DNA of 64,000 bases, taken from Marthasterias glacialis (lineage: Eukaryota > Echinodermata > Asteroidea > Forcipulatida > Asteriidae). The first letter of the stretch is position 1, and every line of letters begins with the position of its first letter. The stretch is from NCBI GenBank assembly GCA_911728455.2, contig OU452228.1, positions 23,670,450-23,734,449 on the forward strand, given 5' to 3'. A program made the translations under genes and the position numbers. The notes below the pieces were generated by a model. That model did not search any database. It was not told the origin of the DNA and was given only the letters and a program-made list of their open reading frames with translations. Below, piece by piece: positions 34,701 to 46,700 of the stretch.

Positions 34701-37700
34701 CCAGATGGTATTTTATCCACTAAATTTTAATTCTTTTCTTTCTATATCAAATCAACTATTTAAAATTTTGCGTTGGCCGGGAGTCGAACCCGGGTCAATT
34801 GCCTGGAAGGGAACTATTCTCACCGCTATACCACCAATGCCAGATGGCATTTTATCCACTAAATTTTAATTATTTTCTTTTTATATCAAATCAACTATTT
34901 AAAATATTGCGTTGGCCGGGAGTCGAACCCGGGTCAATTGCTTGGAAGGCAACTATTCTCACCGCTATACCACCAATGCCAGATGGTATTTTATCCACTA
35001 AATTTTAATTATTTTCTTTCTATATCAAATCAACTATTTAAAATTTTGCGTTGGCCGGGAGTCGAACCCGGGTCAATTGCTTGGAAGGCAACTATTCTCA
35101 CCGCTATACCACCAACGCCAGATGGTATTTTATCCACTAAATTTTATTTATTTTCTTTTTATATCAAATCAACTATTTAAAATATTGCGTTGGCCGGGAG
35201 TCGAACCCGGGTCAATTGCTTGGAAGGCAACTATTCTCACCGCTATACCACCAACGCCAGATGGTATTTTATCCACTAAATTTTATTTATTTTCTTTCTA
35301 ATATCAAATCAACTATTTAAAATTTTGCGTTGGCCGGGAGTCGAACCCGGGTCAATTGCTTGAAAGGCAACTTTTCTCACCGCTATACCACCAACTCCAG
35401 ATGGTATTTTATCCACCAACTTTCTTTTTTTTCTTTGTAATATCAAATCAAATATTTAAAATATTGCGTTGGCCGGGAGTCGAACCCGGGTCAATTGCTT
35501 GGAAGACAACTATTCTCACCGCTATACCACCAACGCCAGATTGTATTTTATCAACCAACTTTCTTTTTTTTTCCTTTTTAATATTAGATCAACTATTTAA
35601 AATATTGCGTTGGCCGGGAGTCGAACCCGGGTCAATTGCTTGGAAGGCAACTATTCTCACCGCTATACCACCAACGCCAGATGGTATTTTATCCACTAAA
35701 TTTTAATTCTTTTCTTTCTATATCAAATCAACTATTTAAAATTTTGCGTTGGCCGGGAGTCGAACCCGGGTCAATTGCCTGGAAGGGAACTATTCTCACC
35801 GCTATACCACCAACGCCAGATGGTATTTTATCCACTAAATTTTATTTATTTTCTTTTTATATCAAATCAACTATTTAAAATATTGCGTTGGCCGGGAGTC
35901 GAACCCGGGTCAATTGCTTGGAAGGCAACTATTCTCACCGCTATACCACCAATGCCAGATGGTATTTTATCCACTAAATTTTAATTATTTTCTTTCTATA
36001 TCAAATCAACTATTTAAAATTTTGCGTTGGCCGGGAGTCGAACCCGGGTCAATTGCTTGGAAGGCAACTATTCTCACCGCTATACCACCAACGCCAGATG
36101 GTATTTTATCCACTAAATTTTATTTATTTTCTTTTTATATCAAATCAACTATTTAAAATATTGCGTTGGCCGGGAGTCGAACCCGGGTCAAGTGCTTGGA
36201 AGGCAACTATTCTCACCGCTATACCACCAACGCCAGATGGTATTTTATCCACTAAATTTTATTTATTTTCTTTCTAATATCAAATCAACTATTTAAAATT
36301 TTGCGTTGGCCGGGAGTCGAACCCGGGTCAATTGCTTGAAAGGCAACTTTTCTCACCGCTATACCACCAACTCCAGATGGTATTTTATCCACCAACTTTC
36401 TTTTTTTTCTTTGTAATATCAAATCAAATATTTAAAATATTGCGTTGGCCGGGAGTCGAACCCGGGTCAATTGCTTGGAAGACAACTATTCTCACCGCTA
36501 TACCACCAACGCCAGATTGTATTTTATCAACCAACTTTCTTTTTTTTTCCTTTTTAATATCAGATCAACTATTTAAAATATTGCGTTGGCCGGGAGTCGA
36601 ACCCGGGTCAATTGCTTGGAAGGCAACTATTCTCACCGCTATACCACCAATGCCAGATGGTATTTTATCCACTAAATTTTAATTATTTTCTTTTTATATC
36701 AAATCAACTATTTAAAATATTGCGTTGGCCGGGAGTCGAACCCGGGTCAATTGCTTGGAAGGCAACTATTCTCACCGCTATACCACCAATGCCAGATGGT
36801 ATTTTATCCACTAAATTTTAATTATTTTCTTTCTATATCAAATCAACTATTTAAAATTTTGCGTTGGCCGGGAGTCGAACCCGGGTCAATTGCTTGGAAG
36901 GCAACTATTCTCACCGCTATACCACCAACGCCAGATGGTATTTTATCCACTAAATTTTATTTATTTTCTTTTTATATCAAATCAACTATTTAAAATATTG
37001 CGTTGGCCGGGAGTCGAACCCGGGTCAATTGCTTGGAAGGCAACTATTCTCACCGCTATACCACCAACGCCAGATGGTATTTTATCCACTAAATTTTATT
37101 TATTTTCTTTCTAATATCAAATCAACTATTTAAAATTTTGCGTTGGCCGGGAGTCGAACCCGGGTCAATTGCTTGAAAGGCAACTTTTCTCACCGCTATA
37201 CCACCAACTCCAGATGGTATTTTATCCACCAACTTTCTTTTTTTTCTTTGTAATATCAAATCAAATATTTAAAATTTTGCGTTGGCCGGGAGTCGAACCC
37301 GGGTCAATTGCTTGGAAGGCAACTATTCTCACCGCTATACCACCAACGCGAGATGGTATTTTATCCACTAACTTTTAATTATTTTCTTTTTAATATCAAA
37401 TCAACTATTTAAAATATTGCGTCCACACCTAATGACCTTTTCATGATTTTTAACATACTGTCAATGTAAACAATTGTAGGTTGTTAATCAAGTCTAATTT
37501 GTGTATCAGTTATTGTTTGGCCATCAACAGTTGACATTAGAAGTAAATTCAGCTACAGATGTTGCAGTCATTAGGAGTGTAGAACTTTAAAATGAAATGA
37601 ATTGTACCGAGGCAAAAAACTGGTTAATGTCTAAACATAATTACTGATTCGTTCATTATGAATTATTGCAATACTGTTAGTTTGAACTCTTTGTAAGGAA

Positions 37701-40700
37701 CGCGTAGATCATGTTGTAGGCAGTGCAGACTCTAAAAACTTCTGGATCAGAATTGACCCGGATTCCAGGGTACTTGGAGGCCAAATCCATTTCTAGGTTA
37801 GTATGACCCAAAACTGAGTCATAATTTAGTCAAACATCCTTTTTTAATCAGTTTTTAGGTCAGCCTGACCCATAAATGGGTCAGGTCCTCTACGACCCGG
37901 AATCCGGGTCAATTCTGACCCTTGAGTTTAAGAATGCATACAGCACTCTACATTCATGTAGTAGAGTGCATGGAACCTGTATTTCTTGACCACGATACTA
38001 ACCCCGGTTAGTTTGTATCAACAAATAACACAAACAAAAACATTGTACAATTTTGATCTTAACTACTGGTTGAAAACTGAAAGCATTTGGAAATAACAAG
38101 ATGGAGTTCCATAACGGCGTGACCTTAACATGTCAACCAAACCAGACATACACCATTAACAAACAAACCAATACAACGATGACTTCTCACAGTTGATTAC
38201 AAACTTCATCAAACGAGGTCAAACGTGGTCTTTATCTTCAAGTCTCTATAACACTAATAAGGTAATTTAGAAACTAGTAAGTGGATACCCACCGCGAGCA
38301 GTCTGGGGAATGACTCACGTGTAAGGGCTCCTATATCATCAGTATCTAAGCTGTAGGGATTTAGGTGTCAATATGGTCCCATCATCAGCTCTTATCAACT
38401 GCATAACGTGTTAACGTGATGCATGATCATTACTGCGGTGTACAGACACACTGTGAGGTTTCGTAGACGAAAGCAGTTTTATGAGCAAGGTTTCACAAAG
38501 ACAGTCCGTTTCACGTAAACACTGATACCTAATCGGCTTCACGAAAATAAAAAAAGAAGGTAATATATTGTTTAAGTATAATCGCCAAATTTAGTACGTG
38601 TCTGCAAATACTAAATAAAAAAGGGTACCAGGCCTGACATTACAAGGAGAACACGGAGACCTTGAGACCATGGTCTCCAGGTTTCTTCTTATTCTTCTCC
38701 TTCTTCTTCTTCTTCTTCTTCTTCTTCTTCTTCTTCTTCTTCTTCTGTTTTTTCCTTTTTTCAAACTATTCCTTTTGACTTTCTGTTGGAAGTGTTTATT
38801 GGGAAATGAAAATGGCCTTGCCCTCTAAACAAGGAAGCAAAGTTCAGGCCTTGTTTAAGTCATTGTACGCATGAAATGCTAAAACTACCGCCATTTTTTT
38901 TTCCACACGCACATGTGCAGTATGTGACCTATTCACCAACGGCATACTGCTGATCGGAGCCGATATCGAGCCGCCATTGATCTCCACGGCGCTGTCCTAC
39001 AGTGGTACCTTCCACATACCCATCATTATCACGTCTCTTTCCAAGAGGGATATGGGACTCAATACCACGGGGGCGAGGGACTACCTGGTGTCCATGATGC
39101 CGTCGTTCGTGCCCGTCATGGTTGACCTGATACAGTTTCACCAGTGGAAACGATTTGCATATATTTATGACAGTGATAAAGGTGATTGTACGGCAAAACT
39201 ATTGACAACATTCTTAGCATTGTAACTATTGTAAATGTATTCGAACCAATGATTTAATGTAAAGGTCCCGTGTACTAAATGAAGGTCACAACACAATTTC
39301 GTTTAACTACAATTTATGCCGGATACATGAAATACACTCTCAATGTAAAAGAGTGAAATCCAATCCTTTTTTCCGCCATACCACTCTTGCAAGGAGCCAT
39401 ATGGCGGACAATTCTTTTTAGAGTGAAAAACATGTATTTTCACTAGATTCAGAGTGAAATTCACTCCACCTTCACTCAAAACAGAGTGGTGAAGAGTGAG
39501 TTTCACTCTCAAAAGAGCCAAACTGACACCACTCTGGCAAGCGAGTGAAATTTTCACTCTTTTACATTTAGAGAGTATGGTTCACAAGATTACAGTGGAA
39601 GTGGGACTGCTCAGTTGTTAAATAGGGGATTCAAGGTCAAATTCAGTTTTGTGATGCACTACTTTTCCATTTAAGATAAAGTCCTTTTGAAAATGGGGGA
39701 AAATTACAAAGTAAAAAAGTTTCAACCCTTAGAAACGGTGTAAAAAATGCCATTGTATTTGATACCCTTTCAGTGCGAATTTTGTCAACATCAAAAACAT
39801 CCAATGACGTTACATTTTTAATATACGGGTCTTTACATTTTTGTACTAGAAATATGAAGTTCATTCCTGAATTTCGATGATATTCAATTGAAACGGCATT
39901 GAATTTGACCTTTTGACTGGAACAAAAATTCCTCTCCGGAATGTACAGACCCATTAATTGTTGTTGACATCTGTCATGTTTCAAATTGCGCTCTGAATGA
40001 GTATCAAATAAAATGGCAATTTACGCCATTTTAACGTGAGGTGTAAATTGTTCCCGCTTTCATAAGGACTCGATCTATTCGAAAATGAGTGCATCACAAA
40101 AATGAGTTTGACGTTGGGTCCCTTCATGAAGGTTTACCAAAGAAATGGATCTAGCCTACTGCTATTTCAAATTTGTAAGAAGAAACTTAACAATATAGAT
40201 GACATTCCGAAGTGTAATCATAAGAAATGTTCTGCCCCCGTAGGACTGCTCCGGCTGCACGCACTGATGGAGAGGCTCTCATTCCGTGCGTATGACGTAG
40301 CGTTCCGGAAAATCAACAACAGAACCTCGGCAATCCGATCACTCCGGGAGTTCCGAGATACCAAACGCCAGCAGATCATTTGCGACACAAGCTACAAGAA
40401 CACAAAATTACTCATGGAACAGGTTGATTAAGTTGTTTCTATACACGTCGACACTGTATGGTTTTTGGAACACTTCAAAACTCGGAACGTCCCAGTTGTT
40501 CCATTTGTAAACTTTCTTTTCAAGTATTATAACTCATTCCCAATGGGAAAAGGCCGTTATTCCTATTCCATTTCCTTGTGACTATCAAAAACGCTAAATA
40601 AATACACCGAACAACCCGCATTTTCTCGAGGAATGATCCACCATTCTCAAGGTTCCAAATGTACCCTTACTGCCATTTTAATTCACAAACAACATAATAC

Positions 40701-43700
40701 AATTTTTTTGTTTTTATTTCTGATATTTATACAATTACCCCCAGATACCTTTGCTTGGCATGGTGACTGCATCGTATCACTACATATTTATGGATCTTGT
40801 AAGTATAAAATATAATTATTCTATAACCACAACTTCATAATATTATAGTGTGGTCATGTTCAATCATTAATTTAACAAATATTGTTCCTATCATAATACG
40901 GATATACTGTACTCTTTTTTCATATATCATATTTCTTCAAAACTTTACCTTCAGGATATTGATAAAATCAATATGGAGAAGTTCCAGTATGGTGGGATGA
41001 ACGTCACTGGATTCAACATCTTGAACAAGACGTCCACAAATTTTATTCTGCTGAAAACTGCGTGGGATTACATTAAGATGCAGAACACATCGTCGATTAG
41101 CAGGAAGCAGATCTTCCTGAGTGTAAGTAGACTTAAAGCAGTTTCGTATATAGTCCTTAAAATACCCCTCCATTGTCTCCTCCTTAAATGGTAAACACTT
41201 CGGTCACTCCAATGTCAGCCGGTAATGCTGTACCCAACGACCAAACCTTGTTTTGTGTCCAGAGTGCATCACCATGATTGCATCTTTCTGTTCCTTTTTT
41301 TACAAAAAAAACAACAAAAGACAAAATATTAATATTAATAATAATCAGCAGACGCCAAATTTGCCACGTTAAATGCCCAGCTCAACACTTGTAAAAAAGA
41401 AGAACAGAAATGTTCAAAGATTTACATATACATTCCATGATATAAAGATAATGATTGTAGAAAACTTTCCTTAAAACAGTTTTGAATAATAAAATGATAT
41501 AAGATCCAACAATGATAGTTTAAGTTTTGGACGGAACTTTTTCACAGTTCTCACCAGTAGTAGGCATGCTCAGAACTACGCGCGCATGACCAGAATTGTC
41601 AAAAAGGACCATTGTATCCGCTGTCGACAACTTCTCAAAAGTCACTCATCAGTTTATGTCCCATGAGACCAAAAAAAAAAAACCCAACTCTGCCTAAGCA
41701 TACGTACAAAAACGCAGAATGCATTTCTACCGTTTTCCTTCAAACGAAACAACGAAACGAGCTGACATGTTCATAGGTTGGTTTTATTATGTATATCTTG
41801 ATTTGTGCAAAAAATGGAAGCATCTACAGACACTTCACCAATGTTGATCAGCTGTGGATTTCACAAAGCGCTAGGACTAGTCTTATCTCGAGTTAGGACG
41901 AGTATTTAGTAGTCCTAACTTAAAGGACTAGGCGTAAGTTAGGACTAGCCCTAAGTTAGGAAGAGTTTTGTGAAACCCACCCCTTCGGGGGCTTTATTTC
42001 CTATGGCACAGTGTTATTATAAAGAGCTAGCTCTGACCACGTGCAGCTCTGGTTGTAGGGTAATGAACTTAAGGGCGCCATCTAGGCCTACTAATACTAT
42101 CTTTAGAGACAATGCCAAACTCCTCCTGTTAAGTTTTCAGAGTTTATCGATGAATGAAACTCGTGATAGAGGTTCAATTACTAATGGAGCTCGTGATATA
42201 CCTTCAAAGACTAGCAGTTTTCACTCCTTGAGAGTTGGTAGAACTCTGGGGTCTTTCAAAGTAAAAACTAATCGACTTTTGACATACTGGTTCACTCTTA
42301 CAGCATAGATCAGCACTGATGATGGACCTGGTGGATGTTATGGACAAGACGGTGAAGATCTTAAAACAAGAGAAGAAACTTGATCAGTTCGATAATCGAG
42401 GTCAGAGGAGTTGCGACGACGATCCATTCAGACCATGGGAGTTTGACAAGAACGTTCTCCGATTCTTAAAAAGGGTAAAGTTAGCTAAACCTCAAATACA
42501 GCAACCATTTAATCCATTTTTATTGCTTTGCAAATTTTAACATTCAGTCTGGGTGAATACTGTATATGAGGAGGCGGTGGCTGAGTTCATTTGTCCACTA
42601 AATAAAATATTCAGTATTTACCACAATTGTTAGATTATATGGAAATACTTGTAAAACCTTTACGTGAATGCAATTATATAACCATTTCGTTTGTTGGTGA
42701 GTGTCGGGCAACATTTCAAACCCGTTGTTCACATTCTTTAGAGTGCATACAAATACTCTGCCCAAACTAATAATGATCTACAAAAATCTCATATGTGTCG
42801 ATCTTGTTAACACTCTAAACACTCCGGGGTCACAATTGACCCGACTTCCAGGTCCCTGGAGGCCTGAACCATTTCTGGGTCAGGCCGACCCTGATTTTCT
42901 TTTTATTGGAATTTAACTTGGGTTCTGGGTCAGTTTGACCTGCATTTCTGGGTCATTTTTGACACAGAGTCCGATTTATACTGACCCAGAAATGGGTCAG
43001 GCCTATTCTGACACGGGTGTTTATTTTTTTAGTGTATTGTTTTGTAACTTATGATTGTTCTCTTTAAATGTAAAAGAGTAAAAGACCACTCCTTTTGTCC
43101 GCCATACCACCCTTGCAAAAGAGCTATATGGCGGACAACTCTTTTTAGAGTGAAAGACGGGTATTTTTAACTTGAATCAGAGTGAATTTTACTCAAATTT
43201 CATTCAAAAAGGATGATGCACAGTGAGTTTCACTCTCAAAAGAGCCAAAAAGACACCATTTTGGTCGAGAGAGTATGTTTTTAACTCTTTCACATTTTAG
43301 AGAGTTGAGTGTGTGGGAACAAATTCGTTAAGTTTGAGTGTATGCAGTATCAAAGAATTAAGTGCTGCAAATTGTATCTCCACTAACGGAATTGAATTGT
43401 ACTTGAGAGTATTTTGTACATTACAGTAATGATGTGATGCAAATGTTGTCTTCTTTGCAGGTGTCCTTTGGAGGTGCTACGGGTCCAATATCTTTTAACA
43501 ACTTTGGGGAGAGGTCCAACTACATTATCAACATTCTAAGTCTATTCTATGACGGTATGCGAAAGGTATATACCCATGACTAAGTATGGTATCTCCGTCT
43601 GTACAGAAGTCAGAAATGCCATAATCTACATTTACGTTTAGCCGGTGGTCGCAGGTTCAAATCCCGCTCCAGTAAATTTGTCTTTGTTCAGCCCGAAATA

Positions 43701-46700
43701 AATCAAAACAATTGTGAAATTAAATGTCAAATCTATTTTCTTGTTGAGGCAAAGACAAGAGCCGGCTGTATCTCATGTTGAGATAAAAACCCTGAAATTG
43801 TGAAAATTGCTGTTACGATAACGGTAATGCCATGGTTCGTCATCAAGTTCTACATAACATTCAGAATTAAGTGAAAAGGGGTCTGGAATAATCGATCTTT
43901 TAAAAAAACTTTTCCTTTTGAAATCGTGAGAAAAAAAGTATCGAGGTTGAAGATAGAACTGTTTCTAACAACCGATGACCAAGGTTGCTATCGACTGTAA
44001 ATTTAAAGAATAGGACAATTAAAACAAATGCATTTTTTTGAAATAAAATCATTGATAAATGAAAAGTATAAAACCTTAAAGATAAATTTCTTAGACAGTT
44101 TGTTTTCTCTCTAACAGATTGGGACATGGGACTCCAAGACGAGGAAGCACCTGAAATTTGACAATGGGGCCTACGTGAACGGCAACGGTCCAGGCGACTC
44201 CAAAAATAAAACCTACTTAGTTACATCTGTAATTGTAAGTATAATAGAACTCAATTTATTTATCTTAAATGTTCGTTCAAATGTGGCAAAAACTCAAGGG
44301 AATTTCCAAAAAAATCCCCCTGTCTTTTCTCTTACCTAATAGATCGAAGGGTGTGCACAGCAGTGGTAAAATTTAAAATGTAAATATTCACAGATTTGCA
44401 CATGACATAACATAACTACAATAAAGTCGGTTGTGGCTGAACAGTTCCCTTAAGATGTCGTCGTATGCCCGGAAGAAGGATGTGACAAAAGTGTGACCGG
44501 CAAAAGGTCGTAAGCAATAGCTGTCCAAAATTGTGTCTCAGGAAAACTGTGTGTGAAAGTTTTGTTTTTCTGTCATTTATAAAAGTTGAATTCCGCATGG
44601 AAAAACATGACTTAGTATAATTCCAGAATCAAACACAATCATTCATGCCATATAATATATGCATATATAATTATATCTATTTTTTTCTTCAAAAGAGCCA
44701 TTTTATTGTTTGTAACCTTCTAGTGGGGCAAAAAGTTGTAACTGTGTGTGCCCGTACGCGTAATAAGGTCATGCAGCCTTGACCTTCTTTTGGGCACATG
44801 GTGATTTTTTTTGCTTGAAATGCAATGTTTTGTTTTGGACATTTGTAAAACACTTAGTTTTGATCTCTAATCCCGATGTTTGACGAAAGTGAAAACATAT
44901 AAAGGGGTTGTTCACTATTTTCTCATGGCTCCGGGGACCTAAAGAGCTTAAACTTTCACTGATTCTTGTGACCTATTGAGCTAAACCGGTTTGTTATTTC
45001 ACGGGCATGTTGGGTCACACAAAGTACGCATACAAAAACAAATTGTGGGCTGAATGATCTAATGTACTGTTGGAAAACATTTCCAACAGTTTCCCAGGTG
45101 ACATGGGTTTGGCTAGATACAAAGGAAGCAACTTGCGGTACGAGACGGTAAATGCTCAATCTCACAATTCACTGTAATTGAAACCTTTTCTGATCTACAT
45201 TCCAATAGTGCTTAGAGCTCCCTGGAAACAAATACCAACATGAAAGAGACCAGTAAAATGATTGAAGGCTTTCACAACTGATGAATTTCTTGCAAGGGGG
45301 GCAAAAAGCAATTAGATTCCCAAACAACATTGCAAGATACAATCAATTTATGCTCAACTCCTGGGTTCGAGTACCATTATCCTTTTTGAGAAATGGTGGA
45401 CACATTACAAGTTCACTGTTTGGATTAGGTAAATCTGCCACTCATATTATGTCCGCCATATCTCAAAAAGGCTAATGAAGGTGCCTGTTTTTGGTGGACA
45501 TCCTTGGTGAAACTGGTTTGGAAAAGCTTTTGAATTCAAGCATCACTCGGAGGATCGGAAGGACTTCATCGTCTGAAGATCTTTAACCTTCACAAAAATG
45601 TGGGTTGTTGTTCCTACATGATTCAATGTGCATGTCATGCATAAGTTAAAATAGTTTTTGAAGTGGCCGTTGTGTGCTGTTCTTAACAACTTATACACCA
45701 CTGACAATTTTTGAAGGTAAGATTTAAGACGCCATTTTCAACAACTTGATATGTTGAGTAGGATTTTGAAGTAAGGTTTACGGTACCGCCATGTACATGA
45801 AAAACAATTATGAGTTGTAGTGATAAGAAATATAGAGGGAGCACTCGCTATGTTACACACGGAACTCCGCTGACCCACCATGGGCGAAAATCCCTATGGG
45901 TCAATTGCGTACAAATGTCCACTTAGAAAATGTTTGTTGGGTAAACTGATGAGTGACCAGTGTAATATGATTGGTCAGCGCCATTTTCTTGGTGGTCAAG
46001 AATGCTTCTAGTCGGGTCGTGTCAAATGGTTCTGTACGCCCTCTAGTTCTTGTATATAACTATATGGTTGTAGTGGTTCTGAAGACAATGGTGGTGTAAC
46101 AACTCTCGTTACATACAGCGCCGGTTCTTTGTTGAGTTGTTTTTCACCACCGGTTTTTTTTTCAGAACCACCACAATTCTTAGAAGAAAGAAGGTCTTAC
46201 CACAAAAACCTTCCAAGATAGATATGTTGAATGAAGGTAGCATTGCTACTTTAAGATATGCTAAGCTTTAAAAAAGATGTTTGAGCGAGTCTAAAAAGTT
46301 AGAAAAACACCCTCTTTAATTAAAACAAAAACCCCAAACAGGACTCAAATGTAACCTCTGGCATTGATGACTCTCTTGGGTCACCTTTGGATGGAATAAG
46401 ACAATGTCCTTTTGTTTTATCCTCACATTGTTTGCTGCAATTTGTTTCATCTGAATAAACTCGATCAGTCAACCCACTTAAATTATCCTTACTTTTAAAA
46501 CCCCTATTTTTCAAACAGGAACCCCCCTACTTGATGTTGAAAGAGCCCCGGCATCTATATTTTGGTAACAATAGGTACCAGGGCTACGCCGTCGATTTAT
46601 TGGAGGAGATCGTCAAAAAGACTCCGTTCAAATACAAGATCCAACTGGTACACGATAAAACCTACGGCATCCCCATCAACGGTACTTGGAACGGCATGGT

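Larger units (their letters stand above)
31841..37139 (-). repeat. Higher-order repeat of seven tRNA units (976 bp) in the right part of the array
   Basis: Marker variants recur in fixed order. The UUC variant at 32817, 34350, 35326, 36302 and 37139 is spaced 1533, 976, 976 and 837 bp. The unit after each of the first four has GAAGACA instead of GAAGGCA, followed by units with AATGCC in the acceptor region. 31841 to 32817 is also 976 bp. The 1533 and 837 spacings equal 976 plus four units and six units, so block-wise unequal exchange is inferred. Confidence 0.9.
28641..37349 (-). repeat. Tandem array of 63 tRNA-Gly(UCC) units, about 139 bp each
   Basis: Every unit holds a tRNA on the - strand. 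Consensus features: acceptor stem GCGTTGG/CCAACGC fully paired, discriminator A, D-arm with AGCGGTGAG, anticodon loop CTTCCAA (UCC), variable ACCC region and T-loop TTCGACT with B box GGTTCGACTCC. CCA is not encoded. Downstream of each tRNA (lower + coordinates) lies ATATTTT or AAATTTT, a Pol III terminator. Spacers are AT-rich and of two main types (TTTTAATTATTTTC-like and CAACTTTCTTTTTT-like). About 35 copies match the consensus by eye. The array lies wholly inside intron 2 of the receptor gene and is transcribed against it. Confidence 0.97.

Noticed and set aside
28641-37349. CRISPR-like regular repeat
   Set aside because: Spacers are not unique, the repeat is a tRNA, and the context is a eukaryotic intron.
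28641-37349. tRNA-derived SINE family
   Set aside because: Units are strictly head-to-tail with no SINE body, poly(A) tail or target duplications, and most keep a full cloverleaf.
28640-37378. Dozens of open frames of 69-116 codons on the + strand across the array
   Set aside because: They are the reverse side of the repeated tRNA unit, mostly start at TTG, and repeat the same peptide; no real protein.
42307-42308. Alternative acceptor AG for exon 7
   Set aside because: It would shift the frame and lose the phase match with exon 6.
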